A stretch of DNA of 51,102 nt from Phycisphaeraceae bacterium (GTDB lineage Bacteria; Planctomycetota; Phycisphaerae; Phycisphaerales; Phycisphaeraceae), in contig JADLAP010000100.1 in assembly GCA_020848195.1 (NCBI GenBank), positions 1 through 51,102 on the forward strand, given 5' to 3'. The position numbers and the translations under genes are program-made. Each line of letters begins with the position of its first letter. Position 1 is the first letter of the stretch. The notes under the pieces are model-generated. The model was given only the letters and a program-made list of their open reading frames with translations, made no database searches and had not been told where the DNA came from. This document shows positions 1 to 8,194 of the stretch, piece after piece.

Positions 1-116
1 GCATCATCGAAGAACACGGCGGCACGATGACCTGCATCTCCGAACCCGGCCGCGGCACCGAATTCACCCTCGCCCTGCCGGGGAAAAGCGATTTAGCCGC
101 GGATGAACGCGGATAA
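1..116 (+). CDS. Sensor histidine kinase, C-terminal end (partial)
   Basis: Frame 3 from the window edge reads the last 37 residues of a histidine kinase ATPase domain. The G2-type motif GRGTEFTLALP is visible, preceded by IIEEHGGTMTCISEPG, the usual spacing for the end of a HATPase_c domain. Its role would be autophosphorylation in a two-component system; the sensor and dimerisation parts lie outside the window. The final residues (DLAADERG) and the stop codon come from a repeat element (see 92-222), so the native C-terminus was probably replaced or extended by that insertion. Confidence 0.8.
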   Translation, partial: IIEEHGGTMTCISEPGRGTEFTLALPGKSDLAADERG

Positions 117-222
117 GACCAGAGCGGAATCAGATTGATGTTGATAACAAACCAAAGCCCGCGGATGCTCTGTACTCAGAGCTTCCGCGGGGTCTTGGCT
201 GTTGATTCTTATCTGTATTCGA
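92..222. repeat. Degenerate inverted repeat element, copy A
   Basis: The left end, TTTAGCCGCGGATGAACGCG, matches the better-preserved copies at 18595-18724 and 38101-38258. The right end is decayed: on the reverse strand 205-219 reads ACAGATAAGAATC, resembling CGCAGATAAGAA of the other copies. It supplies the last codons and stop of the kinase and abuts the truncated end of the gene remnant at 209-421. This suggests an insertion between two older genes. Confidence 0.55.
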
Positions 223-421
223 AGAACCGGCACTTGCGCCGGGCCGGGACCAGGACCAGGACCAGGACCAGCTTGCGACTGGCGCGGTCCTTGTGCAAAT
301 CGAAGCTCATGCACGGCTCGACGCAGACCAGGCCTTGGGTGATCCCGTCCCGGCGGGCGATGTCGGCGGCCAGTTCATCCTTGCGGACCTTGGCCGATCC
401 CACGTACTGGTCATGATCCAT
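209..421 (-). pseudogene. Truncated remnant of an uncharacterised gene
   Basis: This 70-codon minus-strand frame starts MDHDQYVGSAKVRKDELAAD and reads like a genuine N-terminus, then breaks into the low-complexity run LVLVLVLVP encoded by four GACCAG-type hexamers at 248-271. The next residues, KCRFFEY, end exactly where repeat element copy A begins. From memory the IARRDGITQGLVCVEPC-like text resembles the N-terminus of an uncharacterised family found near mobile DNA in environmental bacteria; this could not be checked. The rest of 117-486 holds no other gene I can support. Confidence 0.4.
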
Positions 422-486
422 ATGCGTTTGCCCTGCCGTCCTTTTTCACTTGGGTTGCGGCTATGCCGCGCCAGGGCTAAATTGCT

Positions 487-2196
487 TCACACCGGAAGCT
501 GTTCCAGTTCATCGCGGACCATTTGCATCAGCGGCTCCAGCGTGGCGGCGGAGAAGTCGAAGCGGATGCCGGCGGCGTCGAACAGTTCCGGCAGCGGGCG
601 GGTTCCGCCAAGGGCGAACGCGCGGCGGAGCTTGCGGATGGCGTCCCGTGGATCCTTGCGAAATTGCTGCCAGACCTGCAATGCGCCGAGCTGCGCGATG
701 CCGTATTCCACGTAGTAGAACGGATAGTGGAAGATATGGAGCTGCGCGTGCCAGCGCGCGGCCCGCGCGTCTTCGCAGCCCGTCCAGTCCACTTCATGGC
801 TGCTGAACCGGCTGAAAATCGACTCCCACGCCTGCGTGCGCCGCGCTGAGGTGTGATTCGGATTTTCGTACAGCCAGTGCTGGAATCCGTCGATCGTGGC
901 GATCCACGGCAACAGGCCGACGATGCTTTCCATCTGCTTCCGTCTGGCGCGGCCTGCGTCCTGTTCGTTGTAGAACACGTCCAGATGGCCGGACCCCAGC
1001 AGTTCCATCGACATGCTGGCGACTTCGCAGAACTCCAGCGGCGCGTGACGCAGAAACACCAGCGGAATCGACCGGGCATCCATGTAGTGGAACGCGTGGC
1101 CCGCTTCATGGAGCATGGTTTCCACATCGTGATGCAGCCCGGCGGCGTTCATGAAGATGAACGGCTCCTTGACCACTTCCAGCGAGCTTTGAAATCCGCC
1201 CGGCCGCTTGCCCAGCCGGCTATCGAGATCGAGATTCCGTCCCGGCTTCATCTGGCCGAACATCGAACCCAGCTCCGGCGACAGACGCTGGAAGATGCTG
1301 CCCACGCCGCCGAGCATCGCCAGCGCGTCGTCCGAAGGGAACGGCTGCAGCGAAGCGCGGCCCAGCACATCCACCGACAAATCCCAGGGCCGCAGCGCCT
1401 CCACGCCCAGCGATTGCTTCCGCTGACGCTGCATCCGGCCCACGACCGGCAGGCAGACTTCCGCGATGGCGTCGCCGAACCGCTTGCAGTCCGCCGGGGT
1501 GTAGTCTTCGCGGTAGTGCGATTTCCAGACATACGCCCGGTAATCCGGCATATCGGCGTTGGCGGCGATGCGCGAACGGATGGTCATGAGCTGATCGAAA
1601 ATCTCATCGATCGCCTGGCGATCCTTGAGCCGGCGCTGGCTGCTGAGCGTCCAGGCTTCCTGCCGAAGCGAGCGGTCCGGGTCTTCGAGGAAGCGGGCCA
1701 GTTGCTGGAGCGTCCACGTTTTGCCGTGGAATTCCACGGTCATCGCGCCGCAGAGCTTGCCGTACTGCGTGGTCAGCTTGGTCACTTCCGTCTGCAGCGG
1801 CACGTTGGCGTCGCGGTAGAGTTCCACATCCGCGCGCCACTGGCGCAGGAGCATTTCATGGCGATCAGCCGGCAACGAGGCCGCGGACGGCGTTTCCAGC
1901 AGCTTCTTCGCCAGCCGGAACTCCAGCGGCTTGATCCGAGGCGCCACGTGCTCGACGAAATCCATGTACCGCTTTTCGATTTCCGCGTCGTCGGTGTGGC
2001 AACTGTGTTCGATCTGCCGGCGTGAGCCGTACTCGCTGATGACCTCCGCCAGTTGCGAGGCGTCGTCGAGCCACTGCTGCACGGCCGGGACGTCGGGAAG
2101 AGGCCGGGCCAGCAACTGGTCAAACCAGGGCTGAAGCCGGTCGAAGTCGCCGGCGTCCAGATCGTCAGGCACGAATCGGCGGGCATTGTCGCTCAT
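487..2196 (-). CDS. M3 family oligoendopeptidase (PepF-like zinc metallopeptidase)
   Basis: This 569-residue protein has the metzincin-like zinc site HEAGH at residues 363-367 and a following glutamate-rich helix (FCEVASMSMELL, about 389-400) that supplies the third zinc ligand, as in M3 peptidases. The length and the wholly helical, charged composition fit oligoendopeptidase F, a cytosolic enzyme that cleaves short peptides. No signal peptide is seen. The ATG at 2196 starts directly with the hydrophilic N-terminal helix. It stands on the minus strand 82 bp downstream of the oxidoreductase gene at 2279-3334 and could be cotranscribed with it. Identification to family is firm; substrate range is not known. 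Confidence 0.93.
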   Translation of the reverse strand: MSDNARRFVPDDLDAGDFDRLQPWFDQLLARPLPDVPAVQQWLDDASQLAEVISEYGSRRQIEHSCHTDDAEIEKRYMDFVEHVAPRIKPLEFRLAKKLLETPSAASLPADRHEMLLRQWRADVELYRDANVPLQTEVTKLTTQYGKLCGAMTVEFHGKTWTLQQLARFLEDPDRSLRQEAWTLSSQRRLKDRQAIDEIFDQLMTIRSRIAANADMPDYRAYVWKSHYREDYTPADCKRFGDAIAEVCLPVVGRMQRQRKQSLGVEALRPWDLSVDVLGRASLQPFPSDDALAMLGGVGSIFQRLSPELGSMFGQMKPGRNLDLDSRLGKRPGGFQSSLEVVKEPFIFMNAAGLHHDVETMLHEAGHAFHYMDARSIPLVFLRHAPLEFCEVASMSMELLGSGHLDVFYNEQDAGRARRKQMESIVGLLPWIATIDGFQHWLYENPNHTSARRTQAWESIFSRFSSHEVDWTGCEDARAARWHAQLHIFHYPFYYVEYGIAQLGALQVWQQFRKDPRDAIRKLRRAFALGGTRPLPELFDAAGIRFDFSAATLEPLMQMVRDELEQLPV

Positions 2197-2278
2197 ATCG
2201 TCGCGGCCTTTCCACGAAGCATCACCCGGCGCGTGTCGTCAACGTGCGGAAATCATCATCGGCCGGAGCCGGCATCGC

Positions 2279-3334
2279 TCAGTCGATGGCCACCGCCTGG
2301 CCTGTTCGTGCGGATTCGTACACCGCGTCGGTGATTTTCTGCATCACCGCGGCGCGATCCAGCGAAGTCAGCGGCTTGTCGCCGGTGGCGATCGCCCGTG
2401 TGAAATCCTGCAGCGGATGAAGATGCTGATCGGCATTGTTTTCAGGCTGCGACCAGATGACGGATGATTTCATCGGCTCCGTCTCGTGATTCTGATCGAG
2501 AATCATCTGCCTGCCCTCGGCATTGACCATGTCCAGCCGCAGCGAGCCGCGATCGCCGACGATCTGCCATTCGGTCTGCGCGGTCAGGGAGCCGAACTCG
2601 CAACGTTCCATGCTCAGGACGATGCCGTCGTCACAGAGGACCAGGGCGATGGCGTGGGTTTCGGCGTCGGACCCCGGCGCGACACGTCCCGGCAGATGCG
2701 GGGCTGGCCCCCAGCACTGCGCCAGCGCCAGCCGTGGACGAAGGTTCCATCCGGTGACGCCCATGATGTAGTCCAGGTCGTAGCAGCCCCAGTTGACGAA
2801 GATGCCGCCGCCGTTGAGTTCGTGGCTGACGCGCCAGGCGGGGGGATTGTTCGCGGGCTTGCCCCGGTCGTGCCCCATGCCGCGGAATCGCACCACGCGC
2901 AGCCTGCCCAGATCGCCGCGGGCGACGACCTGCGCCGCCGCCCTGGACGAGGCATACCCGCTGAACCGGCAACTGCAGCAGGCCACCACGCGATCGCCCT
3001 GAGCCTGCTGAATCCGTCGCACTTCCGCCATGTTGCGCGCCACCGGCTTCTCCAGCAGCACATGCTTGCCCGCCTTGAGCGACTCGACCGCCAGATCGCA
3101 CCGCAGATTCGCCGGCAACGCCAGCACCACCGCGTCGATGTTCCGGTCCGCCAGCATCGCCGCTGCGCTGTCGTACACCTTGGCCGCCTGGTGCTGCCGT
3201 GCCACTTCCATCGCCGCTTCCCCGCGGACATCCGTCACGCCGGCGAACTCGGCACACTCGCTGCGACCCGCGGCCGCCGCATGTTGCCGGCCGATCACTC
3301 CGCAACCAATCAGACCCACACGCACCTTACGCAT
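2279..3334 (-). CDS. Gfo/Idh/MocA family NAD(P)-dependent oxidoreductase
   Basis: The protein begins MRKVRVGLIGCGVIG, a Rossmann GxGxxG dinucleotide site, and carries LLEKPVARN near residue 90, the EKP motif typical of the family. These enzymes oxidise or epimerise sugars and inositols, or reduce related ketones, with NAD(P). The open frame extends 36 codons upstream, but that part is not conserved-looking and the Rossmann strand fixes the start at 3334, giving 351 residues. A 7-bp hairpin (arms 3369-3375 and 3381-3387) lies in the leader. Planctomycetes carry many members of this family, so the specific substrate cannot be given. Confidence 0.92.
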   Translation of the reverse strand: MRKVRVGLIGCGVIGRQHAAAAGRSECAEFAGVTDVRGEAAMEVARQHQAAKVYDSAAAMLADRNIDAVVLALPANLRCDLAVESLKAGKHVLLEKPVARNMAEVRRIQQAQGDRVVACCSCRFSGYASSRAAAQVVARGDLGRLRVVRFRGMGHDRGKPANNPPAWRVSHELNGGGIFVNWGCYDLDYIMGVTGWNLRPRLALAQCWGPAPHLPGRVAPGSDAETHAIALVLCDDGIVLSMERCEFGSLTAQTEWQIVGDRGSLRLDMVNAEGRQMILDQNHETEPMKSSVIWSQPENNADQHLHPLQDFTRAIATGDKPLTSLDRAAVMQKITDAVYESARTGQAVAID

Positions 3335-3574
3335 CTCAGACTCACTTTCGTTTTCACGGGAAAATGGCGCCGACCCGCTCGGTCGGCAGACGTCGCTTTC
3401 TACCTCACCAGCCTCAGAATGCAAGTCGGCCGACATCCCCAACCCACCTTGGCCAAGGCCGGCGCAGATGGCTCAGGAGTTGTACGAGGGGAAATGACGA
3501 ATGTCCAAACCCGGATGACGAAACGAAAAAATCCGGTCTATGGGGTATCCATCTAACCGGAGTAAGCTGATGAG

Positions 3575-3950
3575 ATGGATAATCCGCGTGCCGATGCCCA
3601 CGATCCGAGGTTTCTGGGTGAGTTCCATGCGTGGTTTGGCAGCGATGCAGACTGCTTGGATTACTTGGAGCGGCTGCGATGGCCTGCCGGCTTCATCTGT
3701 CCGGGGTGTGGCCACAAGGCGGGCTGGCGGCTGGGCGATGGTCGGTTCATATGCTCTGGGGGCGGCGACCGCAGTTCGGTGACTGCGGGCACGATCTTCG
3801 ACAGGTCGCGCACGCCGCTGACGGGGTGGTTTACCGCCTGTTGGTTGTTCGCCACGGGCAAGTCGGCATCGAGGAACAAGCCCGCGGCCAACCATCCCTG
3901 ACGCGGCCGGCCCCCAAGCGGCGACCGCGGTCTGGGACATGTCCAGGAAC
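3575..3950 (+). pseudogene. IS1595-type transposase, N-terminal relic
   Basis: The frame from 3575 encodes FHAWFGSDADCLDYLERLRW then PAGFICPGCG and SVTAGTIFD, matching the N-terminal zinc ribbon and the start of the catalytic region of IS1595 family transposases. The second zinc pair is broken: ICSGGG where C-x2-C is expected. The frame leaves homology near 3860 and stops at 3901. A short shifted frame (ATAVWDMSRN, about 3922-3950) may continue the relic. The catalytic DDE part is missing, so the element cannot move itself. I could not identify its terminal repeats. Confidence 0.8.
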
Positions 3951-4020
3951 CACGATCAACGGGATTCAGTGTCGATACCCCCCCGGGAAATTGGGCAGAC
4001 CCGATGAGACGGAGATCGCC

Positions 4021-5931
4021 TTATGGTTGAGTCGTCGATGCAGGCGAGGCCGGGATGCGCCACAGCGACACGCGGCGCACAGCAGCGCCGTCCCGTATCT
4101 CCATCTCGATTTTCCGGGTCTGCGAAGGCACGAGCGTGGGCATCGCGTAGTTGTTCGCCTTGTTCCATCCGCCTTTGCCCTCCGCGTCGAGGAAGTTGAC
4201 GACGAGGGATTCGGGCCTGGGGAAATCGCCTTCAACATGCAGATACACGTGGGCCTGCCCTCTGGCTGCCTGATCCATCGCGCCGGCCAAGGTGGTGCGC
4301 AGCGCCGGCGTCGCGGTCGCATTCGACAGCCGCTCCAGCGTGATCTTGCCCTGTTTGAGCGGCGCATGGCTCTTGCGCACCGACCAGCCCGATCCCATGT
4401 TGAACGGACGGGGTTCCAGAACCCAATCCGCGTGCTCCAGCGTGACGGTCAGATTGGTCTGCGAAAAGTCCTCCTGGTACAGACACAGTCCCGGCCAGCC
4501 GCCCTGAAAGGACGCCTGCAGGATCGTGCCTTGTCCGGGACCGAGCATCAGATCGCCTGACATCAGTTCCGTATTGCCCATCGTCAGCCCGGCAAGCGCC
4601 GGCGTGCTGCCGTCGCGCAGATTCCGCACGGAAACGACATTCGGCAGGAAGGCGATCTTCAGCGTTTGCGCGGTCTGGACATCATCGTTGACGACGACCA
4701 CGTAGCGCGTGGCCGGATCGCCGGGCAGTTCAAACGTCTGGACCGAGGCGGGAGCATCGGCGAACGCCACCGGCATATCGGCGATCCGCCAGTTGGCCAG
4801 GAGATGATCCTGCGTGGCGAGAAAGGTGAAGTCCTCGCCCATGGCCTGGCCGTGCGCGGAAGGTTTGTCGCCGGGCAGCATCAGGCTGGCGGGCTGGCCG
4901 GTGTTCACGCGCTGTTTGACCATGGGCGCTTCGATGGCTTTCCCGTAAGCCTGAGCGCCGGCCATGCCTTCGGGCATCGGTCCCCGCTCGGGTGTCCATG
5001 GATTGTCCGGAGCCAGGAAGTGGAAGTAGACCACGCCCCGGCAGCCGGCGCGGACCGCTTCCCACGTCTGCCAGTGCATCTCCGCGATGGTGGGCATCCG
5101 GAACTGCATGTAGGACTGCGGCTCCAGAACGATATGCCCCTGTTCGTCATACCACCAAGGACCGTGGGGCATGGAGCCATAAGACTGGGGCATGATCCAC
5201 GGCGTTTTGCCGTACCTGCCGGCCATCTCGACCAGGGCCGCCACCGCGCCGCGATACGCCGACATGGATGCGGAAGCGGGATTCGGAATGGTGGTGCAGC
5301 CGGGGCCGCCGAACATGTAGGCATCGGTGCAGAGCACTGGAAAACCGGTCTGCCGCATGTAGGTTTCCAGATCGCCGACCATGCTCACGATGAGGGCAGG
5401 CCGGGTGGGATCGGCCTGGGCGAGAAACCGGCGGTACACATCCTGCTGCTGCGCTTCATAGCTGCGCGGCTCATCTTCCAGCACATACGCGCCAAGGCCC
5501 GTCGTGTTCCGGAACTTGTCGGCCACCAGCTTCGCGGATTTGGCCAGGTCCGCATCCAGCGGCATGCCCCAGACGCAGGCGTGTTGCATCTCAAATGGCG
5601 GGCAGCACGCCAGGATGTCGTGCCTGGCCGCCAGCTCGCAGAATCGCGCCGGATCGTCCGGGCCGTTGACGAGCCAGACCACGTTCACGTTCCACTTGTC
5701 GTGCAGCATCGCCAGCATGTCATCGACGAAGGCCCACATCTCCTTGCCTGCGAGCCTGGCGTTGCCGGCCGTCATTTCCCAAGGCCAGTACACGCCGCGG
5801 GCGAATGTACGCTCGATGGCGTAACCAACAGGCGATGGTGACATGGATTCCGACACGCGATCCTCCGCCGCCTGGACAAAGCTGGTCAGCATTGCCGCCA
5901 GGATCAAGCCAATAAGCATCCCATGACGCAT
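4021..5931 (-). CDS. Secreted glycoside-hydrolase-like protein of unknown specificity
   Basis: This 636-residue protein starts with a signal peptide (MRHGMLIGLILAAMLTSFVQA). The next 300 residues look like a TIM barrel: alternating hydrophobic strands such as WNVNVVWLV, DILACCPPF and GAYVLEDEP, ending with RAGCRGVVYFHFL. The acidic LEDEP tip resembles catalytic acids in clan GH-A enzymes. The C-terminal third looks like beta-sandwich modules that could bind carbohydrate. It lies 52 bp downstream of the pseudopilin gene and in line with the GntR regulator, suggesting one carbohydrate-responsive unit. I do not recognise the exact family; hydrolase function is inferred from fold-like features and context. 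Confidence 0.7.
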   Translation of the reverse strand: MRHGMLIGLILAAMLTSFVQAAEDRVSESMSPSPVGYAIERTFARGVYWPWEMTAGNARLAGKEMWAFVDDMLAMLHDKWNVNVVWLVNGPDDPARFCELAARHDILACCPPFEMQHACVWGMPLDADLAKSAKLVADKFRNTTGLGAYVLEDEPRSYEAQQQDVYRRFLAQADPTRPALIVSMVGDLETYMRQTGFPVLCTDAYMFGGPGCTTIPNPASASMSAYRGAVAALVEMAGRYGKTPWIMPQSYGSMPHGPWWYDEQGHIVLEPQSYMQFRMPTIAEMHWQTWEAVRAGCRGVVYFHFLAPDNPWTPERGPMPEGMAGAQAYGKAIEAPMVKQRVNTGQPASLMLPGDKPSAHGQAMGEDFTFLATQDHLLANWRIADMPVAFADAPASVQTFELPGDPATRYVVVVNDDVQTAQTLKIAFLPNVVSVRNLRDGSTPALAGLTMGNTELMSGDLMLGPGQGTILQASFQGGWPGLCLYQEDFSQTNLTVTLEHADWVLEPRPFNMGSGWSVRKSHAPLKQGKITLERLSNATATPALRTTLAGAMDQAARGQAHVYLHVEGDFPRPESLVVNFLDAEGKGGWNKANNYAMPTLVPSQTRKIEMEIRDGAAVRRVSLWRIPASPASTTQP

Positions 5932-5983
5932 GATGAGTCATTCCTTCCATTCACAAAGAGCTTGAGGATCGCTTGTCGGACGT

Positions 5984-6721
5984 TCAGTTCCAGTCGCCCC
6001 GGCCTTCGATTTCCGTCATGTAAACCTGCCGGCTGACGCGCTGCACGTGGCCATCGAGGAACGAGGCGTTGCAGGTATCGTTGTGGAGCAGCGGATTGAT
6101 CGTCTCCATGCCGGTGCGGATGTAGTAGCTTTCCCGGGCGCCGTTGTAGTACTCGTCTCCGCCGGGCGGCAGAGCGGGATAGCTCGCGTTGGGCAGCCAG
6201 TCGCTGCACCAGATCAGCAGGTCTTTCGACGGCTTGAACAGCGTGTTCATGTTTTTGAAATTGTAAATCATGCCGGAGTAATGCCGGAAACCCGTGTAGT
6301 AGTTCCAAAGATAGCTTCGGTTGTAAGGCTGGGTTCCGGCATGGTTCCACGTGAAGCTGTAGTCATAGTAATCCAGGCGATATTCCATCGTCCGATCGGA
6401 AGGGCAGGAGAACAAGCCCGTGCCGGGGTCCACCCCGTAACGTGAACGCCAGAGCATCATCCACGCGCCCCACAGGTCGGACATGTAGTCCCGGCCCGGC
6501 GGGATGAAACCCTTGCTCAGGTCATTGATGTAACACAGTGCCGACACCTGCCACTGCCGGAGATTGCTCTGACAGGCGGCGGCGCGGCCGGCTTCACGGG
6601 CCTTGCTCAACGCCGGCAGCAGAATGGAGATCAGCAACGCGATAATGGAAATGACGACGAGAAGCTCGATGAGCGTGAAACCCTTGAAGTTCCCTGATCG
6701 CGGGAGGTTGCTGCATTTCAT
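5984..6721 (-). CDS. Pseudopilin-like protein with type IV prepilin leader and H-x9-DG motif
   Basis: A 13-residue basic leader ends at Gly14, followed by [20 protein letters not shown], the class III signal for prepilin peptidase with Glu at mature position 5. Near the C-terminus [12 protein letters not shown] fits the H-x9-DG signature of the large planctomycete pilin-like family. The frame runs 47 codons upstream of the chosen ATG at 6721, but the leader fixes the start; the protein is then 245 residues. The gene lies between the GntR regulator and the secreted TIM-barrel-like protein on the same strand. Its likely place is the cytoplasmic membrane or a pilus-like fibre; the molecular job of these proteins is not established. 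Confidence 0.9.
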   Translation of the reverse strand: MKCSNLPRSGNFKGFTLIELLVVISIIALLISILLPALSKAREAGRAAACQSNLRQWQVSALCYINDLSKGFIPPGRDYMSDLWGAWMMLWRSRYGVDPGTGLFSCPSDRTMEYRLDYYDYSFTWNHAGTQPYNRSYLWNYYTGFRHYSGMIYNFKNMNTLFKPSKDLLIWCSDWLPNASYPALPPGGDEYYNGARESYYIRTGMETINPLLHNDTCNASFLDGHVQRVSRQVYMTEIEGRGDWN

Positions 6722-6810
6722 GGCGTGGCTCCAATGTGGATCAATGTCAATGACTGCGTGACCATCCAACCACGGCCGATCACCGCGCACCATCGCGGCA
6801 TCGTCGCCGA

Positions 6811-7989
6811 TCATGTCGATTGTTCGACCAGTTCGCCGCCGACTTCGATTCCTTTGCCGCAAGGCCGCGGGCGCGCCATGACCAACGCGGGCGCCACATG
6901 GATCATCTTGCAGGTTTCGCCCTCAAATTGCCTGCGAATCTGCAGCATCAGCATCCGTGCCGCCTCCGCGTCGTTGATGACCAGGTGCGAAATCGGCATC
7001 GGAGCAAACAACTCGTATGCCGACTGCCTGGCGCTGACGATTTTCAGTTCGCCGGGAATCTGCACCTGCAGCTCCAGCATCGCCTTGATCACGCCTTGGG
7101 CCATGACGTTGTCGGTGATGACCAGCCCCTGCGGACGGTCAGCCTGCGCCCAGAGCCGGTGAAACGACTCATAGCCAAATACTTCCGCGCTCTCCACGAG
7201 CTTCACATGCTCGGGATACGGAGGATGGAACACCCACCGCGGACGAACTTCCAGCGCCAGTTGCCGGGCGATTGTGTGAAAATGCTCGTGAAATTCCCAC
7301 GAACCATGCACCTTGTCCTGCCAGTTGGGCTTGGTGTCCGGGTGCATGCCGGTGATCAGGCCGACGGAGGAACAACCCTGATCCTTCAGGCCCCGCAGCG
7401 GCAGTTCGGCGATCAGATGCCGATCCTCGCTGACGCTGTGCGGATGGTGGCTGCATCCGTAGACGGCGTAGGGAATGTTCAGACGTGCGATCCAGTCGAC
7501 AATGGCGGGCGAGGCTTGGGGAAGAATCACCGCATCCACCTGCCGGCTCTGCACCGCCTGGGCCAGCGCGGGCCAGACCGTGTCCCGCTCCGCTCGTGGT
7601 CGAGAGTCGAACCAGATGTCCGGGTCGATGTCCTGCTCCCGCATCACCTTCTGCAATTCCGCGAGCAAGGCCGTGGCCAGCGTGCCGGTCACACCCGCCT
7701 GTTCGCCCATCATGTAGATCGCCACCCGGCTGAGCTTTTCCTCCTGCGCCAGAACGTAGGTTCCCTTGCCCGGCCTCCGCGCCAGCAAACCCTCCTTCAT
7801 GAGCTGGCTCATCGCCCCATGCACCACTGGCACATGCGTCCTCCACTGCCTCGCAAGCTGACTCGTCGGGGGTATCCGACTGCCCGCCTCCAGCTTGCCC
7901 GATTTGATTAAGTCCCTGACAAATCGGGTGATCTGCTGATTGGGCAGCACCATCGGATCAAGTTCAAGCTGGTCGAGGAGTGTGCTCAT
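6811..7989 (-). CDS. GntR-type transcriptional regulator with LacI/periplasmic-binding-like sensor
   Basis: Residues 15-80 form a winged helix of the GntR class ([18 protein letters not shown], then [20 protein letters not shown]). The remaining 310 residues look like a LacI-type sugar-binding domain: [34 protein letters not shown] and the terminal dimer region. Such hybrids usually sense a sugar or glycoside and control neighbouring genes. The start at 7989 follows a near-consensus promoter at 8004-8031 by only 14 nt, so the leader is very short. The pseudopilin and secreted protein downstream are the obvious targets. The length is 392 residues. Confidence 0.9.
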   Translation of the reverse strand: MSTLLDQLELDPMVLPNQQITRFVRDLIKSGKLEAGSRIPPTSQLARQWRTHVPVVHGAMSQLMKEGLLARRPGKGTYVLAQEEKLSRVAIYMMGEQAGVTGTLATALLAELQKVMREQDIDPDIWFDSRPRAERDTVWPALAQAVQSRQVDAVILPQASPAIVDWIARLNIPYAVYGCSHHPHSVSEDRHLIAELPLRGLKDQGCSSVGLITGMHPDTKPNWQDKVHGSWEFHEHFHTIARQLALEVRPRWVFHPPYPEHVKLVESAEVFGYESFHRLWAQADRPQGLVITDNVMAQGVIKAMLELQVQIPGELKIVSARQSAYELFAPMPISHLVINDAEAARMLMLQIRRQFEGETCKMIHVAPALVMARPRPCGKGIEVGGELVEQST

Positions 7990-7990
7990 G

Positions 7991-8026
7991 AATATCTTGA
8001 ATAAGTGTAATATCTTTAATATCCAT
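7991..8026. repeat. Four tandem 9-bp repeats in the GntR regulator promoter
   Basis: The stretch divides into AATATCTTG, AATAAGTGT, AATATCTTT and AATATCCAT, a 9-bp period beginning with AAT each time. It covers the -10 box, the spacer and the start of the transcript of the GntR gene. The region is AT-rich in a GC-rich genome and is a good candidate for an autoregulatory operator. Confidence 0.6.
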
Positions 8027-8031
8027 GTCAA
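8004..8031 (-). promoter_or_regulatory. Promoter of the GntR regulator gene
   Basis: On the minus strand TTGACA (8031-8026) is followed by a 16-bp spacer and TACACT (8009-8004). The same boxes and spacing occur before rpsJ. The start codon at 7989 is 14 nt from the -10 box, predicting a leader of roughly 7 nt without a Shine-Dalgarno site. Confidence 0.7.
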
Positions 8032-8100
8032 GACCTTTTTCACATGGCGCCATGGGGCTGCCAATTTTCCGGGGGGGGCAACCCTGGCATCACCGCGAGC

Positions 8101-8117
8101 CGCCGCGTGTCGCGGCG
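8101..8117 (-). terminator. Hairpin downstream of gpmI
   Basis: CGCCGCG (8101-8107), loop TGT, CGCGGCG (8111-8117) forms a perfect 7-bp GC stem about 80 bp past the gpmI stop codon. There is no T-tract, so it may be a pause or processing site rather than an intrinsic terminator. Confidence 0.3.
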
Positions 8118-8194
8118 TGTCCGAAGTGCAACCACGTCCGCCGCGACATGCGGCAGCTCACCACCTATCTCCATGGATGTCGCTCAGCGTGTCG

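Noticed and set aside
8071-8078. A run of eight G
   Set aside because: Could be phase-variable, but it lies in no gene and does not fall between the boxes of the nearby promoter.
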